33,836 nucleotides of DNA, taken from Streptococcus marimammalium DSM 18627. GTDB taxonomy: Bacteria; Bacillota; Bacilli; Lactobacillales; Streptococcaceae. The stretch is from positions 570 through 34,405 of the forward strand of contig NZ_KB904363.1 of assembly GCF_000380045.1 (NCBI RefSeq), written 5' to 3'. Positions 17,288-27,136 of this stretch are shown here, piece by piece; within the stretch, counting starts at the first letter, position 1, and each line of letters begins with the position of its first letter. A program made the translations under genes and the position numbers. Below the pieces are notes generated by a model. It had not been told where the DNA came from. It saw only the letters and a list, made by a program, of their open reading frames with translations, and did not search any database.

Positions 17288-18037
17288 ATGAAAAAAATTA
17301 TTCTTTTAACCTTTAGTTTGCTACTTTTTTTAGTAGGCTGCAGTAATGAAGCTAAAGACACCCAAGAAACAACGCAAGAAGATGCAATTGCAAAGAGACT
17401 TGAAAAACTCAACAAAGCTGACTTTCCTCAGCTATCAACAACTATTGCAGACAATGAAGCAGCTGTCAAGATTGTCACTTCTAAGGGTGACATCTCAATT
17501 AAACTCTTTCCAGAACTTTCACCTTTAGCCGTTGAAAACTTTTTAACACACGCTAAAGAAGGTTACTATGATAACGTCATCTTCCACCGTGTGATTGATA
17601 ATTTCATGATTCAAACAGGTGACCCTAAAGGAGATGGGACTGGTGGTGAGTCCATATGGCAAGGTAAGGATGACAGTATCGATGCTGGCCATGGCTTTGT
17701 TAATGAACCATCTGATTATCTTTATAACATTCGTGGTGCTCTTGCTATGGCTAATGCCGGTCCAGATACTAATGGCAGTCAATTTTTTATCAACCAAAAC
17801 ACCTTTGACCAAACGTCAAAACTGGACCCAAGATATTACCCCAAAAAAATTATTCAAGCCTACTCAAATGGTGGTAATCCAAGTCTAGATTTTCAATATA
17901 CTGTTTTTGGTCAAGTGATTGAAGGAATGGATGTGGTAGATAACATCGCTTCTATCTCAACTGATGATAAGGATAAGCCTCAAGAAGACATCATGATTAA
18001 AACCATTGAAATCACAAAAGACTATACTTTTAAGTAA
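17288..18037 (+). CDS. Cyclophilin-type peptidyl-prolyl isomerase lipoprotein
   Basis: Surface lipoprotein of 249 residues. The signal peptide ends in lipobox LVGC with Cys18 as the lipidated residue. The cyclophilin domain spans about residues 55-245, with FHRVIDNFMIQTGDP, the active-site region GALAMANAGPDTNGSQFFIN, and VFGQVIEGMDVVD. It probably assists folding of exported proteins at the cell surface. It corresponds in type to pneumococcal SlrA. A strong GAAGGAG precedes the ATG, and the gene is monocistronic with its own terminator. Confidence 0.93.
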   Translation: MKKIILLTFSLLLFLVGCSNEAKDTQETTQEDAIAKRLEKLNKADFPQLSTTIADNEAAVKIVTSKGDISIKLFPELSPLAVENFLTHAKEGYYDNVIFHRVIDNFMIQTGDPKGDGTGGESIWQGKDDSIDAGHGFVNEPSDYLYNIRGALAMANAGPDTNGSQFFINQNTFDQTSKLDPRYYPKKIIQAYSNGGNPSLDFQYTVFGQVIEGMDVVDNIASISTDDKDKPQEDIMIKTIEITKDYTFK

Positions 18038-18048
18038 ATTGAAGATAC

Positions 18049-18083
18049 TAAAAAAAGCGTTAGCAATGGCTAGCGCTTTTTAA
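18049..18083 (+). terminator. Terminator of the cyclophilin gene
   Basis: Imperfect stem AAAAAGCG-TAGC with GCTA-GCGCTTTTT at 18052-18081, 15 bases after the stop codon. Confidence 0.75.
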
Positions 18084-18136
18084 AGGTATTGTAATTATGT
18101 ATTAACCTTTGTTTTCTTTATTTTTGTTTCTTTTTT

Positions 18137-19081
18137 TTATTGTCCTAAACCTTCAGCAATTTTCTTTAGGTTCCATTCCATCATCGCATAGTATGAATCG
18201 CCATCTTCGCCTTCTTCAGCAACAGAATCTGTGAAAATTTCAGCATAGATTGGGATATTTGTATCTTTAGATACTGATTCCATTGGACGACGGTCTACTG
18301 AACTTTCAACAAAGAGAGCTTTAAGGTTTGTTTTTCTTAATTTATCTACCAGTGTAGTAATTTGTTCAGGTGTTCCTTCTTCTTCAGTGTTAATTTCCCA
18401 GATATATGCTGATGGGACATTATAAGCTTTTGAGAAGTATTTAAAGGCACCTTCACTTGTAACAATCAATTTACGATCTTCTGAAATAGCATCAAAAGCA
18501 GATTTTGCTTCTTTATCTAATGTTTCTAATTTTTCAACATAAGCATCCAGATTTTTTTGGTAAGCTTCCTTATTAGCAGGATCTTTTTCCATAAGTTGTT
18601 TACCGATGTTTTTAGCGTAGATGATACCATTTTCAAGGCTTAACCAAGCATGAGGATCTTCTTTTCCTTCTTCGTTTTCTCCCTCAAGATAAATGATTTC
18701 GACACCATCACTGGCTGCAAAATAATCTTCGTTTTCTTTTTTACCAGCATTTTCAATCAATTTTGTAAACCAAGCATTTCCACCTGTTTCAAGATTGATA
18801 CCATTGTAAAAAATAAGATCTGCGTCAGTTGTTTTACGAACATCTTCTGATAAAGGCTCATATTCATGTGGATCTTGACCAATTGGAACAATGCTGTGAA
18901 GATCCACAAGATCTCCAGCAATGTTTTTAGTCATATCTGCTAAGATAGAGTTTGTAACAACAACACTAATTTTATCATTAGTATCAGCTGCTTTATCAGC
19001 TTTTTTGTTAGTTGAGCATCCTACTAAAAGTACAATTGCAACTAAGGCTCCTAAGAAGCCTAAAAATTTTTTATTTATCAC
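18137..19081 (-). CDS. mtsA: Metal ABC transporter substrate-binding lipoprotein (MtsA/PsaA family)
   Basis: Mn/Fe-binding lipoprotein of 314 residues, cluster A-I. The signal peptide ends at Cys22 in LVGC. The four metal ligands of the PsaA/MtsA family are all present: His72 (GQDPHEYEP), His144 (EDPHAWL), Glu210 (VTSEGAF) and Asp285 (EIFTDS). The sequence is closest in my recall to S. pyogenes MtsA. It is the last gene of an ATPase-permease-lipoprotein operon, the order of psaBCA. Whether Mn or Fe is the main substrate cannot be told from the ligands. Confidence 0.95.
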   Translation of the reverse strand: MINKKFLGFLGALVAIVLLVGCSTNKKADKAADTNDKISVVVTNSILADMTKNIAGDLVDLHSIVPIGQDPHEYEPLSEDVRKTTDADLIFYNGINLETGGNAWFTKLIENAGKKENEDYFAASDGVEIIYLEGENEEGKEDPHAWLSLENGIIYAKNIGKQLMEKDPANKEAYQKNLDAYVEKLETLDKEAKSAFDAISEDRKLIVTSEGAFKYFSKAYNVPSAYIWEINTEEEGTPEQITTLVDKLRKTNLKALFVESSVDRRPMESVSKDTNIPIYAEIFTDSVAEEGEDGDSYYAMMEWNLKKIAEGLGQ

Positions 19082-19082
19082 G

Positions 19083-19919
19083 TTAACTTCTTCTCTTTCT
19101 AAAAATTTGTTGTTTTGGAGAAATAAAGAAAGAAATAATGAAAATCACTGCGGAAGTCAAGACAATACATGAACCAACGGCAATATTAAAGGTATATCCT
19201 AAAAAGATACCAAGAATTGAAGCACTAGCTCCTAAGGTCGAAGATAATATTAGCATATATTTTAGTCTATTGGTATACAAATAAGCAGTCGCTGCAGGTG
19301 TAATTAACATAGCAACAATTAGAATTGTTCCAACACTTTGCATAGCTGTCACCGCTACTAACGTTAAACAAATCATCAAAAGATAATGATAAAACTGAAC
19401 ATTAACTCCTATTGATTTTGCAAAAACAGGATCAAATGAGGTCAGTTGTAATTCTTTAAAAAAGAGAGTGATGACCAATAAAACGATAGCAGAAATTAGA
19501 ATTGTTAACCATTTATCACTATCTTGGACTGCTAAAATATTTCCAAAAAGAATGTGGAAAAGGTCGGTAGAACTTTTGGCAACATTAACAAGGATAATAC
19601 CTAACGCTAAAAAGACGCTAAATGTAATCCCAATAGCCGTATCACCTTTGAGAGAACTATTTTCCTTGACAAAAGTGATAATAATAGAAGCTATAAGTCC
19701 AAAAACCGTTGCTCCTAAAAAGAAATTAATGCCAAAAATATAGGATATTGCAACTCCAGGTAATACAGCATGTGAGATGGCATCTCCCATGAGCGACATG
19801 GACCTTAAAATAATAAAGCAACCAACCGCTCCTGACACAATACCAACAACAATAGCTGTCACTAAAGCATTTTGTAAAAAATGGTAAGATTGCAATCCAT
19901 TAATAAAATTTTCAATCAT
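19083..19919 (-). CDS. mtsC: Metal ABC transporter permease
   Basis: Integral membrane permease of 278 residues of the ABC-3 family (zinc/manganese/iron), with eight or nine hydrophobic segments. Family marks include [21 protein letters not shown], the cytoplasmic loop that contacts the ATPase, and [18 protein letters not shown]. Its ATG overlaps the stop of the ATPase gene in an ATGA arrangement, and the lipoprotein gene starts one base after its end, so expression is tightly coupled. Confidence 0.94.
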   Translation of the reverse strand: MIENFINGLQSYHFLQNALVTAIVVGIVSGAVGCFIILRSMSLMGDAISHAVLPGVAISYIFGINFFLGATVFGLIASIIITFVKENSSLKGDTAIGITFSVFLALGIILVNVAKSSTDLFHILFGNILAVQDSDKWLTILISAIVLLVITLFFKELQLTSFDPVFAKSIGVNVQFYHYLLMICLTLVAVTAMQSVGTILIVAMLITPAATAYLYTNRLKYMLILSSTLGASASILGIFLGYTFNIAVGSCIVLTSAVIFIISFFISPKQQIFRKRRS

Positions 19920-20644
19920 GACTTCACCTCACTCTCAACGATAATTGATTCGCCATAAGCTGCCTTCAGGTTAGACATAGAATAAATTTCTTTAACGTCT
20001 CCATAAGCAATCAATTTGCGATCAAGAATAATCAGTTGGTCGAAATATTGGTTAACTTTACTTAAATCATGATGAACAACTAAAATTGTTTTCCCTTCAT
20101 CTTTTAGCATTTTGAGAATACCGACAATGATATTTTCACTGACTGAGTCGATACCAACAAATGGCTCATCTAAAAAGATATAATCCGCTTTTTGAATGAG
20201 GCATCTTGCAATCAACATTCTTTGGAATTGACCTCCAGATAGACTATTAATTGGTCTATCTAAAAATTCTTCTAATCCCACTTGTTGAAGAGCTGTTATG
20301 ACTTCTTGCCAATCTGACTTAGAAAGATACTTGAATAATCCTATTTTTTTATATAAACCAAGCCCCACACATTCTTTAACAGTCATAGGAAAACTTAAAT
20401 CAATTTGACTTTTTTGTTCGACATAGGCTATTTTCTTTAAAACTTTTGCGCTATCTTGTCCGTCTAGTTTGGTATGGCCTCCGTGTTCTACAAGATTTAA
20501 CATCGCTTTCATCATTGTTGATTTGCCAGCACCATTAGGACCAATAATCCCAATAATCCCTGGTTTATCAATCGTTAATGAAAGATGTTCTAAAGCAAGA
20601 TTGTTTCCGTCATACGAAACGGTTAAATCTTCCATAATTATCAT
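19916..20644 (-). CDS. mtsB: Metal ABC transporter ATP-binding protein
   Basis: ATPase of 242 residues from the ATG at 20644. Walker A GPNGAGKST, signature LSGGQFQRM, Walker B YIFLDEP and the switch His in VVHHD are intact. AAGGAG lies seven bases before this ATG; a longer frame begins at a GTG inside the promoter region and is rejected. It is the first gene of the operon, driven by the promoter at 20688-20716. Confidence 0.95.
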   Translation of the reverse strand: MIIMEDLTVSYDGNNLALEHLSLTIDKPGIIGIIGPNGAGKSTMMKAMLNLVEHGGHTKLDGQDSAKVLKKIAYVEQKSQIDLSFPMTVKECVGLGLYKKIGLFKYLSKSDWQEVITALQQVGLEEFLDRPINSLSGGQFQRMLIARCLIQKADYIFLDEPFVGIDSVSENIIVGILKMLKDEGKTILVVHHDLSKVNQYFDQLIILDRKLIAYGDVKEIYSMSNLKAAYGESIIVESEVKS

Positions 20645-20687
20645 TATTAATCTCCTTAATGAGCTAACAATAATTACAATCACCCTA

Positions 20688-20716
20688 ATTATACCTATCT
20701 TTTTTTAAAACGTCAA
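20688..20716 (-). promoter_or_regulatory. Promoter of the mts metal transporter operon
   Basis: TTGACG (20711-20716), 17-base spacer, TATAAT (20688-20693) on the minus strand; near consensus. The -35 is covered by the palindrome listed separately. Confidence 0.8.
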
Positions 20717-20724
20717 CTTGATGT
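20710..20724 (-). promoter_or_regulatory. Candidate metalloregulator operator over the mts -35 box
   Basis: Minus-strand ACATCAA-G-TTGACGT is a 7-1-7 palindrome with one mismatch and contains the -35 hexamer. DtxR-family regulators (MtsR, ScaR, SloR) are known to repress such operons in streptococci by binding at the promoter. That this palindrome is the site is inference. Confidence 0.45.
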
Positions 20725-20895
20725 CACAAAGTAGACAAACTAAGTAAATAGATACTAAAATAATTACTCTTTGGAAGGACTAAAACGCAAGCTAAGTTTC
20801 AAAACAAAGTAATTCTTAAAAACAAACCTACACCTACATTAAAATACTATATCACTCATTTAAATAAAATGATTTTATGGTGATTATTTAATTTC
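20725..20895. other. AT-rich intergenic stretch without a recognisable gene
   Basis: Rest of the 319-base space between mtsB and divIB. It holds only short imperfect inverted repeats (ATCAC-CAT with ATG-GTGAT near 20849-20884) and no coding frame with a start and ribosome site. Confidence 0.5.
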
Positions 20896-20942
20896 AAAAA
20901 ACACCCCAACCGTTAGTTTTTCTGTCTAACCGTTGGGGTGCA
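20896..20942 (-). terminator. Long terminator hairpin of the murD-murG-divIB operon (copy 2 of a repeated element)
   Basis: Fifteen-base arms at 20902-20916 and 20926-20940 differ at one pairing position. On the minus strand six T residues follow, about 20 bases after the divIB stop. The sequence is a close relative of the coaE terminator at 2240-2290. Confidence 0.85.
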
Positions 20943-20963
20943 TTATCATAAGTTGTCTTTTCA

Positions 20964-22247
20964 TTATTCACTAATAGTTGGCTCATTTGGTTCTTCAGAT
21001 ACAGATTCGTCTTGATTAGTTTCTTTATTTGCTGCTTCTTCGTTAGCTTTTTCTTTGGCTTTTTCCGCAGCTTTTTCTTCTTCTTTTTTAGCAATATTTT
21101 CAGCTTTTATTTGATCTGAAAGTATCTCTAACTCCTCACTTGTTGCATAAACACCTACCTCCATATCAATAATGCTTCCACCTGGAACTTGATTTGCAAT
21201 GTCATTATATAAAGGCATTTTGACGTCTAATTGTGATAAAGGGACTCTGACTTTATTACCATCTCTCATTTGGATAGCTAGAAGATCTTTTGTAGTAGAT
21301 GAATTAGATAATTGAATAGATACCATGTTATCAACAATCTCTCTATCTAATGTCATTAACTCTTTAACTAATAAGGAGACATCTTCTTGTTGAAGAAGCT
21401 CAATTAACAAGAATTCTTCAGGCATTTGAGCTTTGGTGATAGTTGGCATTATTCTTCCAGTTTCTAATACTGGTTGAAAGCCTGCTTCAATCTGCTGATA
21501 AGCAACAATACGATATTCAGAAATAGTTATCGTAAACTTATTAGGAAATTGATAACTGATATTAGCATTTTTGACCCATGGATCTCCCTTAACAACAGCT
21601 TGTTCAAACTGTTTTTTATTGGTGAGTATAGATAAAATATAATCACTATCTTTAATACCAGAGGCAGCATAAATCACTTCCTCATTAGTATATGTTATAC
21701 CTGTTATAGAAATTTGTTTTTTCTGACTATAAGGTGTAATCATAAAAATAGAAAATAACAAAAGGATTGAAAAAATGATTAAAATAGGTAAAGCTTTTTT
21801 TACTTTATCATCTAAAACAAAGAGAACTCTGGGGGGAGCTGTTTGACTATTTTCTTTTGACTTTTTTACTTGAATATCATCTTTTTTAAGGGGAAGTGTA
21901 ATTTTCACTTCATCCTCAGACTTCTCTTCTTCCGATGAGACTTCTTGAGAGATTTCTTGTTTTTCACCAAGCTCTTCGTCTGCAAATTTTTCTTCAGCTG
22001 TAAATATTTCTTCAGCTAAGCCTTCTTCTTTCTTATCAGAAAGATTTTGAGATTGGTCTTGTTCTTTTTCTTGTTCTCGTTTTAGCTTGTTTTTTTCTAT
22101 CTCTTCTTTCTTTTTTTGTAATTCTCGTTCTTGTTTTTCTGCTTCTAATTTCTCTTTTTCTTGTTTTCGTTTGAGAAATTCAAGATTTTTTTTCTGCCAT
22201 TCTGTTAAAACATCCTCTTTCTTAGAAGGCTTTTGCTTATTTGACAT
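20964..22247 (-). CDS. divIB: Cell division protein DivIB/FtsQ
   Basis: Bitopic divisome protein of 427 residues. A long charged cytoplasmic region (1-150, rich in Lys/Glu heptads) precedes one membrane segment (about 152-171), then the external POTRA domain (about 177-246), the beta domain, and an acidic alanine-lysine-rich tail from about 385. It stabilises the FtsL-DivIC complex during septal wall synthesis. It lies 11 bases after murG, at the end of the operon. Both charged flanks are longer than the structured core needs, as is common in streptococci. Confidence 0.93.
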   Translation of the reverse strand: MSNKQKPSKKEDVLTEWQKKNLEFLKRKQEKEKLEAEKQERELQKKKEEIEKNKLKREQEKEQDQSQNLSDKKEEGLAEEIFTAEEKFADEELGEKQEISQEVSSEEEKSEDEVKITLPLKKDDIQVKKSKENSQTAPPRVLFVLDDKVKKALPILIIFSILLLFSIFMITPYSQKKQISITGITYTNEEVIYAASGIKDSDYILSILTNKKQFEQAVVKGDPWVKNANISYQFPNKFTITISEYRIVAYQQIEAGFQPVLETGRIMPTITKAQMPEEFLLIELLQQEDVSLLVKELMTLDREIVDNMVSIQLSNSSTTKDLLAIQMRDGNKVRVPLSQLDVKMPLYNDIANQVPGGSIIDMEVGVYATSEELEILSDQIKAENIAKKEEEKAAEKAKEKANEEAANKETNQDESVSEEPNEPTISE

Positions 22248-22258
22248 TTTATTTTCCT

Positions 22259-23335
22259 TTAGTTTTTTTCTGATATATCTTGCATCAAGATATGATAAAA
22301 ATCTTCTACTGATGTTATTTCTTTACTATTTTTCATGGTTTTTATAAATGTTTCTTTGTGGTCAAAAAGAAATTCTATTTGCTCATAAAATCGCATTAGC
22401 GACAACTGATGTTCTGGCAATTGCAGAGCATAACCCTTATTTTCAAAATAAGAAGCGTTCTCCAATTGATCACCTCGACTGGCTTCTTTACCAAGAGGAA
22501 CAATGAGATGAAGCTTTCTCATTGCTAAGAGTTCAAAAATAGTATTAGACCCACCTCTTGTGACGACAAGATCTGCCATTGCCATCAATGATTCATAAGC
22601 ATCTGTGACATAATCTATTCGATAAAGATTTTTCTTCAATTGATTAAGTGTTTTATTCCCAGAAATATTAATTATATTGTAATGCTTGATCAATTCTTCT
22701 TGATTGGCTGTGATAAAATCATTAAAGACTCTAGCACCTGTAGACCCTCCAATAAATAGAATCGTTTTTAATTTAGGATCGAACATCTCTTTTACATCTG
22801 TGGTTATTTTTGATGTTGGTATTAATCTTTCTCGAGAAATTTTAGTAATTGCTCCAATATGTTTTAGTTTTTCCGAGGTATGTTCTTGTTCAAAAGTGGT
22901 ATACATTAAAGTTGCTAGTCTATAAGCAATTTTATTGGCAAGTCCCATTGATAGATCAGATTCATGGACATAAATAGGAATGCCGATAAGTTTCGATGCA
23001 ATTACAGGTGGGACCGAAACAAACCCTCCTTTAGAAAATAAGGCTTTGGGTTTTATTCTCAATAAAATAAGAAGTGATTGAAGCATACCAAAGAAAACTT
23101 TAAAAAAATCTGCCAAATTCTGCCATGAAAAATAACGTCGCAATTTCCCTGTTGCAATACTATGAAAAATTACTTGGTCTTGGAATGGTTGTAATTGTTC
23201 AAATTCTACACCATTTCTATCACCAATATAATGAACCTCAAAGCCATCTTTTATTAGCTGTGGGATTAATAATAAATTTAAAGTTACATGGCCAACTGTT
23301 CCACCACCAGTTAAGACTATTTTGGGCTTAGTCAT
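22259..23335 (-). CDS. murG: UDP-N-acetylglucosamine-N-acetylmuramyl-(pentapeptide) pyrophosphoryl-undecaprenol GlcNAc transferase
   Basis: Peripheral membrane glycosyltransferase of 358 residues that converts lipid I to lipid II. The N-terminal glycine-rich [16 protein letters not shown] is the streptococcal form of the usual GGTGGH loop; the donor-site region [25 protein letters not shown] is intact. It starts one base upstream of the murD stop region in the same operon and precedes divIB, the conserved order. Confidence 0.96.
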   Translation of the reverse strand: MTKPKIVLTGGGTVGHVTLNLLLIPQLIKDGFEVHYIGDRNGVEFEQLQPFQDQVIFHSIATGKLRRYFSWQNLADFFKVFFGMLQSLLILLRIKPKALFSKGGFVSVPPVIASKLIGIPIYVHESDLSMGLANKIAYRLATLMYTTFEQEHTSEKLKHIGAITKISRERLIPTSKITTDVKEMFDPKLKTILFIGGSTGARVFNDFITANQEELIKHYNIINISGNKTLNQLKKNLYRIDYVTDAYESLMAMADLVVTRGGSNTIFELLAMRKLHLIVPLGKEASRGDQLENASYFENKGYALQLPEHQLSLMRFYEQIEFLFDHKETFIKTMKNSKEITSVEDFYHILMQDISEKN

Positions 23336-23336
23336 T

Positions 23337-24695
23337 TTAAACTCCTTTTAATTCATTAAAGGTTGCGATAAATTCATCACCACGAACTTCAAAGTTATCA
23401 TACATATCCCAGCTAGCATTGGCTGGGCTAAGTAAAATAGTATCTCCATTAGTTGCAATTTTAAAAGCTATTTTTGTAGCATCTTTAACATCTTTTGCAC
23501 GAATATATGGGACATTTGCTTCTTGAGCTATTTTTATCATGCGAGGTGCTGATTCTCCAATTAAAATCATGACTTTTAAACCAATAATATCTTCCACCAG
23601 CTCATCAAACTCATTACCACGGTCTAAACCTCCAGCAATAAGAAGAAGTTTTTCATTATTAAAACCAGAAAGGGCTTTTTTTGTTGCTAAAATATTGGTT
23701 GATTTACTATCATTATAAAAAGAAATCCCCGCAATACTACCAACAGACTGCAAACGATGTTTTACACCACCGAAATGCGATAAAACCCTTGCAATCGTTT
23801 GAGTTGGTACTTCAAGTATTTTTGCAACGGCGATAGTTGCTAGAGCATTTTCAACGTTGTGTAACCCTGGAACACCCAATTGAGCAACAGACATGATTTT
23901 TTCAGCACGAAAATAAAGACTATCTTCTTTTAGATAAGCTCCATCAACTATTTCTTGTGTTGAAAAAGGAACTACTTTTGCTTTTGTGGTCTTCGCTAAT
24001 GTTTTTTGTATGTCTTGATTAACATTTAAAACAAGAAAATCAGAAGTTGTCATTTCTTTTTGAATAGCCCACTTAGCTTTAACATAATCATCAAAAGAAC
24101 CGTGATAGTCCAAATGTGTTTCTGGCATAATATTTGTTATTACAGCAATATGAGGTCTAAATTCTTTAATCCCCATCAACTGAAAACTTGATAATTCCAT
24201 CACCAGAACATCATTTTTTGAAATGGATTGTGCCACTTCACTGGCCGGAAAACCAATATTTCCAGATAGATAAGGTGATTGACCTGCTTCTTTTAAAACA
24301 TGTTCAATCATTGTTGTTGTAGTTGTTTTGCCGTTTGAACCAGTAATACCAACTATTGGTGCTTCTGAAATTAAATAGGCTAATTCCACCTCGGTATATA
24401 CAGGTATCCCTTTACTTATGGCTAGCTGAACCATAGGATTAGAGTAAGAAATCCCTGGATTTTTAATGATAAGACTAAAGTCTTCATCTAATAATTCTAA
24501 AGGATGATGCCCAGTAATTACCCTAACCCCTTCTTCTAAAAGAGATTTGGCACTAGAATTTTCCTCAAGAGGCTTAGCATCATTTACAGTTACAATGGCT
24601 CCTAATTTCACTAATAAACGTGCTGCCGCTTCTCCTGATCGAGCTAAGCCCAATACTAGAATTTTGTGATTGATAAATTGTGATACTTGTTTCAT
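23337..24695 (-). CDS. murD: UDP-N-acetylmuramoylalanine--D-glutamate ligase
   Basis: Cytosolic Mur ligase of 452 residues adding D-glutamate to UDP-MurNAc-L-Ala. ATP-binding [14 protein letters not shown], the central-domain [14 protein letters not shown] segment and the C-terminal [22 protein letters not shown] are all present. The ATG at 24695 gives the length of S. pyogenes MurD; an ATG twelve bases upstream is equally open and neither has a strong ribosome site. It is the first gene of the murD-murG-divIB operon. Confidence 0.96.
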   Translation of the reverse strand: MKQVSQFINHKILVLGLARSGEAAARLLVKLGAIVTVNDAKPLEENSSAKSLLEEGVRVITGHHPLELLDEDFSLIIKNPGISYSNPMVQLAISKGIPVYTEVELAYLISEAPIVGITGSNGKTTTTTMIEHVLKEAGQSPYLSGNIGFPASEVAQSISKNDVLVMELSSFQLMGIKEFRPHIAVITNIMPETHLDYHGSFDDYVKAKWAIQKEMTTSDFLVLNVNQDIQKTLAKTTKAKVVPFSTQEIVDGAYLKEDSLYFRAEKIMSVAQLGVPGLHNVENALATIAVAKILEVPTQTIARVLSHFGGVKHRLQSVGSIAGISFYNDSKSTNILATKKALSGFNNEKLLLIAGGLDRGNEFDELVEDIIGLKVMILIGESAPRMIKIAQEANVPYIRAKDVKDATKIAFKIATNGDTILLSPANASWDMYDNFEVRGDEFIATFNELKGV

Positions 24696-24727
24696 TTTCT
24701 TTCCCATTCATTCTTGACGTTGTTTCT

Positions 24728-24756
24728 ATTTTACCTTTAATTAGTGACTTTTTCAA
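24728..24756 (-). promoter_or_regulatory. Promoter of murD-murG-divIB
   Basis: TTGAAA (24751-24756), 17-base spacer, TAAAAT (24728-24733) on the minus strand, 33 bases before the murD ATG. Confidence 0.7.
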
Positions 24757-24804
24757 CACCTATTAAATGAATAAAACGATATCGATATTCTCATATTAGA
24801 CAGA

Positions 24805-24832
24805 TTAAAAAGATAGCTAGTAGCTATCTTTG
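24805..24832 (-). terminator. Terminator of typA-DUF3165
   Basis: Arms AAAGATAGC and GCTATCTTT (24809-24831), overlapping the DUF3165 stop codon and followed by T residues on the minus strand. Confidence 0.75.
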
Positions 24833-25077
24833 GTTTCTATTTTACTTGACAATTTAATCACATCTTTTACAATATAAAAACCAATCACCAACATGACTAA
24901 TATCACATAAACTTCTGGTGGTGATTCAATTAGTTTAACAATACCCATCCCTATAACGAAAACGGCAAAAGAAGCAATTGCTACAATCAGAATCATATTC
25001 ATCGTGTTTTTTATTGTTTTAGAAGCAACAAATAAGTAATACAAAACAATCAAAATAGCAATTATCAAGTAAAACAT
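24817..25077 (-). CDS. DUF3165 family membrane protein
   Basis: An 86-residue membrane protein with three hydrophobic segments (about residues 2-17, 27-48 and 56-72) and a short charged tail ending KIETKDSY. DUF3165 is a streptococcal family of unknown function, regularly found right after typA, as here (22-base gap). AGGAGG precedes the ATG. The terminator stem overlaps its stop codon. Confidence 0.82.
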   Translation of the reverse strand: MFYLIIAILIVLYYLFVASKTIKNTMNMILIVAIASFAVFVIGMGIVKLIESPPEVYVILVMLVIGFYIVKDVIKLSSKIETKDSY

Positions 25078-25099
25078 CTATTTTTCCTCCTAAATAAAA

Positions 25100-26950
25100 T
25101 TATTCTTCTGATTCTGAATTTTTCTTTTTCTTAGCAGCTTTGGCCCGAAGATTCTTATCAAGAATTTGCTTACGTAGACGAATTGATTCTGGTGTTACTT
25201 CCATATATTCATCATCATTTAAAAATTCTAATGATTCTTCAAGGGTTAAAATACGTGGTGTTTTAATGACAGCAGTTTGATCTTTTGTGGCTGAACGAAC
25301 ATTTGTCATTTGTTTTGCTTTAGTAATATTAACAGTTAGGTCATTATCACGAGAATTTTCTCCGATAATCATTCCTTCATAAACTTCTGTTCCAGGATTA
25401 ATAAAAATAGTGCCTCGTTCTTCTATAGCCATAATAGAATAAGTTGTGGCTTTACCAGCATCAATAGATACCAGTGCACCACGATGACGACCACCAATTT
25501 CTGCTCTAACAAATGGCATATAACTATCAAAAGTATGGTTCATAATTCCATAACCACGTGTCATTGATAGAAATTCTGTAGTGTAGCCGATTAAACCTCT
25601 AGCTGGCACCAAAAAAATCAATCGTGTTTGCCCATTTCCGGTAGATTGCATATCAATCATTTCACCTTTACGTTCTGATAATGATTGAATGACTGAACCT
25701 TGGTATTCTTCTGGTGTATCAATTTGCACGCGCTCAAACGGTTCCATCTTAACACCATCAACTTCTTTGATGATAACCTCTGGACGTGACACTTGTAGCT
25801 CATAACCTTCACGTCTCATTGTTTCAATTAAGATAGACAAATGTAATTCACCACGCCCTGAAACAGTCCATTTATCCGGTGAATCTGTTGGGTCAACACG
25901 AAGAGAGACATCCGTTTGTAGTTCTGCTAACAGTCTTTCTTCTACTTTACGAGAAGTGACAAACTTCCCTTCACGTCCTGCAAATGGGGAATTATTAACT
26001 AGGAAGGTCATTTGAAGAGTTGGCTCATCAATATGAAGGATAGGTAGCGGTTCAACAGCATCAGTAGGTGTCACTGTTTCACCGACAAAAATATCTTCCA
26101 TTCCTGAGACCGCAATTAGATCACCAGCTTTTGCTTCCTTAATTTCACGACGCTCTAAACCAAAGAAACCAAATAATTTTGTCACTCTGAAGTTTTTTGT
26201 AGTGCCATCTAATTTTGAAAGAGTTACTTGATCCCCGACCTTAACAGCTCCTCTAAAGACACGACCAATCCCAATACGACCAACAAAATCATTATAATCT
26301 AGTAAGGACACTTGAAATTGAAGTGGTTCATCTGAATTATCAACTGGTGCTGGAATATGCTTAATGATGGTATCAAAAACTGGTGCCATCGTTTTTTCTT
26401 GAGCATGAGGATCATCTGATAAAGATGACGTACCATTAATAGCTGAAGCATAAACAACTGGAAAATCCAATTGATCATTATCAGCTCCAAGTTCGATAAA
26501 TAACTCTAAAACTTCATCAACAACTTCTGTTGGTCGGGCTGACGGCTTGTCAATTTTATTAACAACTACGATGGGAATTAAATTTTGCTCCAAAGCTTTT
26601 TTCAAAACAAAACGTGTTTGAGGCATTGTTCCTTCATACGCATCAACAACTAGAACAACGCCATCAACCATCTTCATAATACGTTCCACTTCACCACCAA
26701 AGTCGGCATGCCCTGGCGTATCCATGATGTTAATACGTGTATCGTTATATAAAACAGCAGTGTTTTTTGCTAATATAGTAATGCCACGCTCTTTTTCAAT
26801 ATCATTTGAATCCATCACTCGTTCATCTAGAGTAGTTCTAGCATCTAAAGTTGTTGATTGTTTTAACAATTCATCAACAAGTGTCGTTTTTCCATGGTCT
26901 ACGTGGGCAATAATGGCGATGTTACGAATATCTTCTCTTAATTTGGTCAT
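25100..26950 (-). CDS. typA: Translational GTPase TypA/BipA
   Basis: Ribosome-associated GTPase of 616 residues that assists 50S assembly and stress or cold adaptation. G1 AHVDHGKTT, G3 DTPGHADFGGE and G4 NKIDKPSA are intact, followed by the EF-G-like domains and the BipA-specific C-terminus ending in a lysine-rich tail. The ATG at 26950 is preceded by GAGGATTAT; an in-frame TTG 27 bases upstream is not supported. It has an extended -10 promoter at 26985. Confidence 0.97.
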   Translation of the reverse strand: MTKLREDIRNIAIIAHVDHGKTTLVDELLKQSTTLDARTTLDERVMDSNDIEKERGITILAKNTAVLYNDTRINIMDTPGHADFGGEVERIMKMVDGVVLVVDAYEGTMPQTRFVLKKALEQNLIPIVVVNKIDKPSARPTEVVDEVLELFIELGADNDQLDFPVVYASAINGTSSLSDDPHAQEKTMAPVFDTIIKHIPAPVDNSDEPLQFQVSLLDYNDFVGRIGIGRVFRGAVKVGDQVTLSKLDGTTKNFRVTKLFGFFGLERREIKEAKAGDLIAVSGMEDIFVGETVTPTDAVEPLPILHIDEPTLQMTFLVNNSPFAGREGKFVTSRKVEERLLAELQTDVSLRVDPTDSPDKWTVSGRGELHLSILIETMRREGYELQVSRPEVIIKEVDGVKMEPFERVQIDTPEEYQGSVIQSLSERKGEMIDMQSTGNGQTRLIFLVPARGLIGYTTEFLSMTRGYGIMNHTFDSYMPFVRAEIGGRHRGALVSIDAGKATTYSIMAIEERGTIFINPGTEVYEGMIIGENSRDNDLTVNITKAKQMTNVRSATKDQTAVIKTPRILTLEESLEFLNDDEYMEVTPESIRLRKQILDKNLRAKAAKKKKNSESEE

Positions 26951-26984
26951 ATAATCCTCTGTATCTTTTAATTTCAACTCATGA

Positions 26985-26993
26985 ATTATACCA
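26985..26993 (-). promoter_or_regulatory. Extended -10 promoter of typA
   Basis: Minus-strand TGGTATAAT (-10 at 26985-26990), 34 bases before the ATG. Confidence 0.55.
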
Positions 26994-27083
26994 TAAATTT
27001 ACTCAAATAACAGTGATAAGGTTATTGTAAATGTTTTCAGAAATCATAAAACCTCTTTTAGAGCCTCTTTCAAATTTCAAATA

Positions 27084-27122
27084 TCAAAAAAACAAGGAAA
27101 TATGTCTCCCTCGTTTTTTTGT
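27084..27122 (-). terminator. Terminator after the rhodanese gene
   Basis: Arms at 27086-27098 and 27106-27119 (AAACAAGGA with TCCCTCGTTT, one mismatch and one wobble) with A and T runs on both sides, about 15 bases after the stop. Confidence 0.7.
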
Positions 27123-27136
27123 ATTCTTTAGTCTCT

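Noticed and set aside
20645..20683. Longer start (GTG) for the metal transporter ATPase
   Set aside because: It would begin at the promoter -10 region, while the ATG at 20644 has AAGGAG at ideal spacing.
22259..23335. Unusual [11 protein letters not shown] loop in MurG suggesting altered activity
   Set aside because: This variant of the GGTGGH loop is normal in streptococcal MurG.
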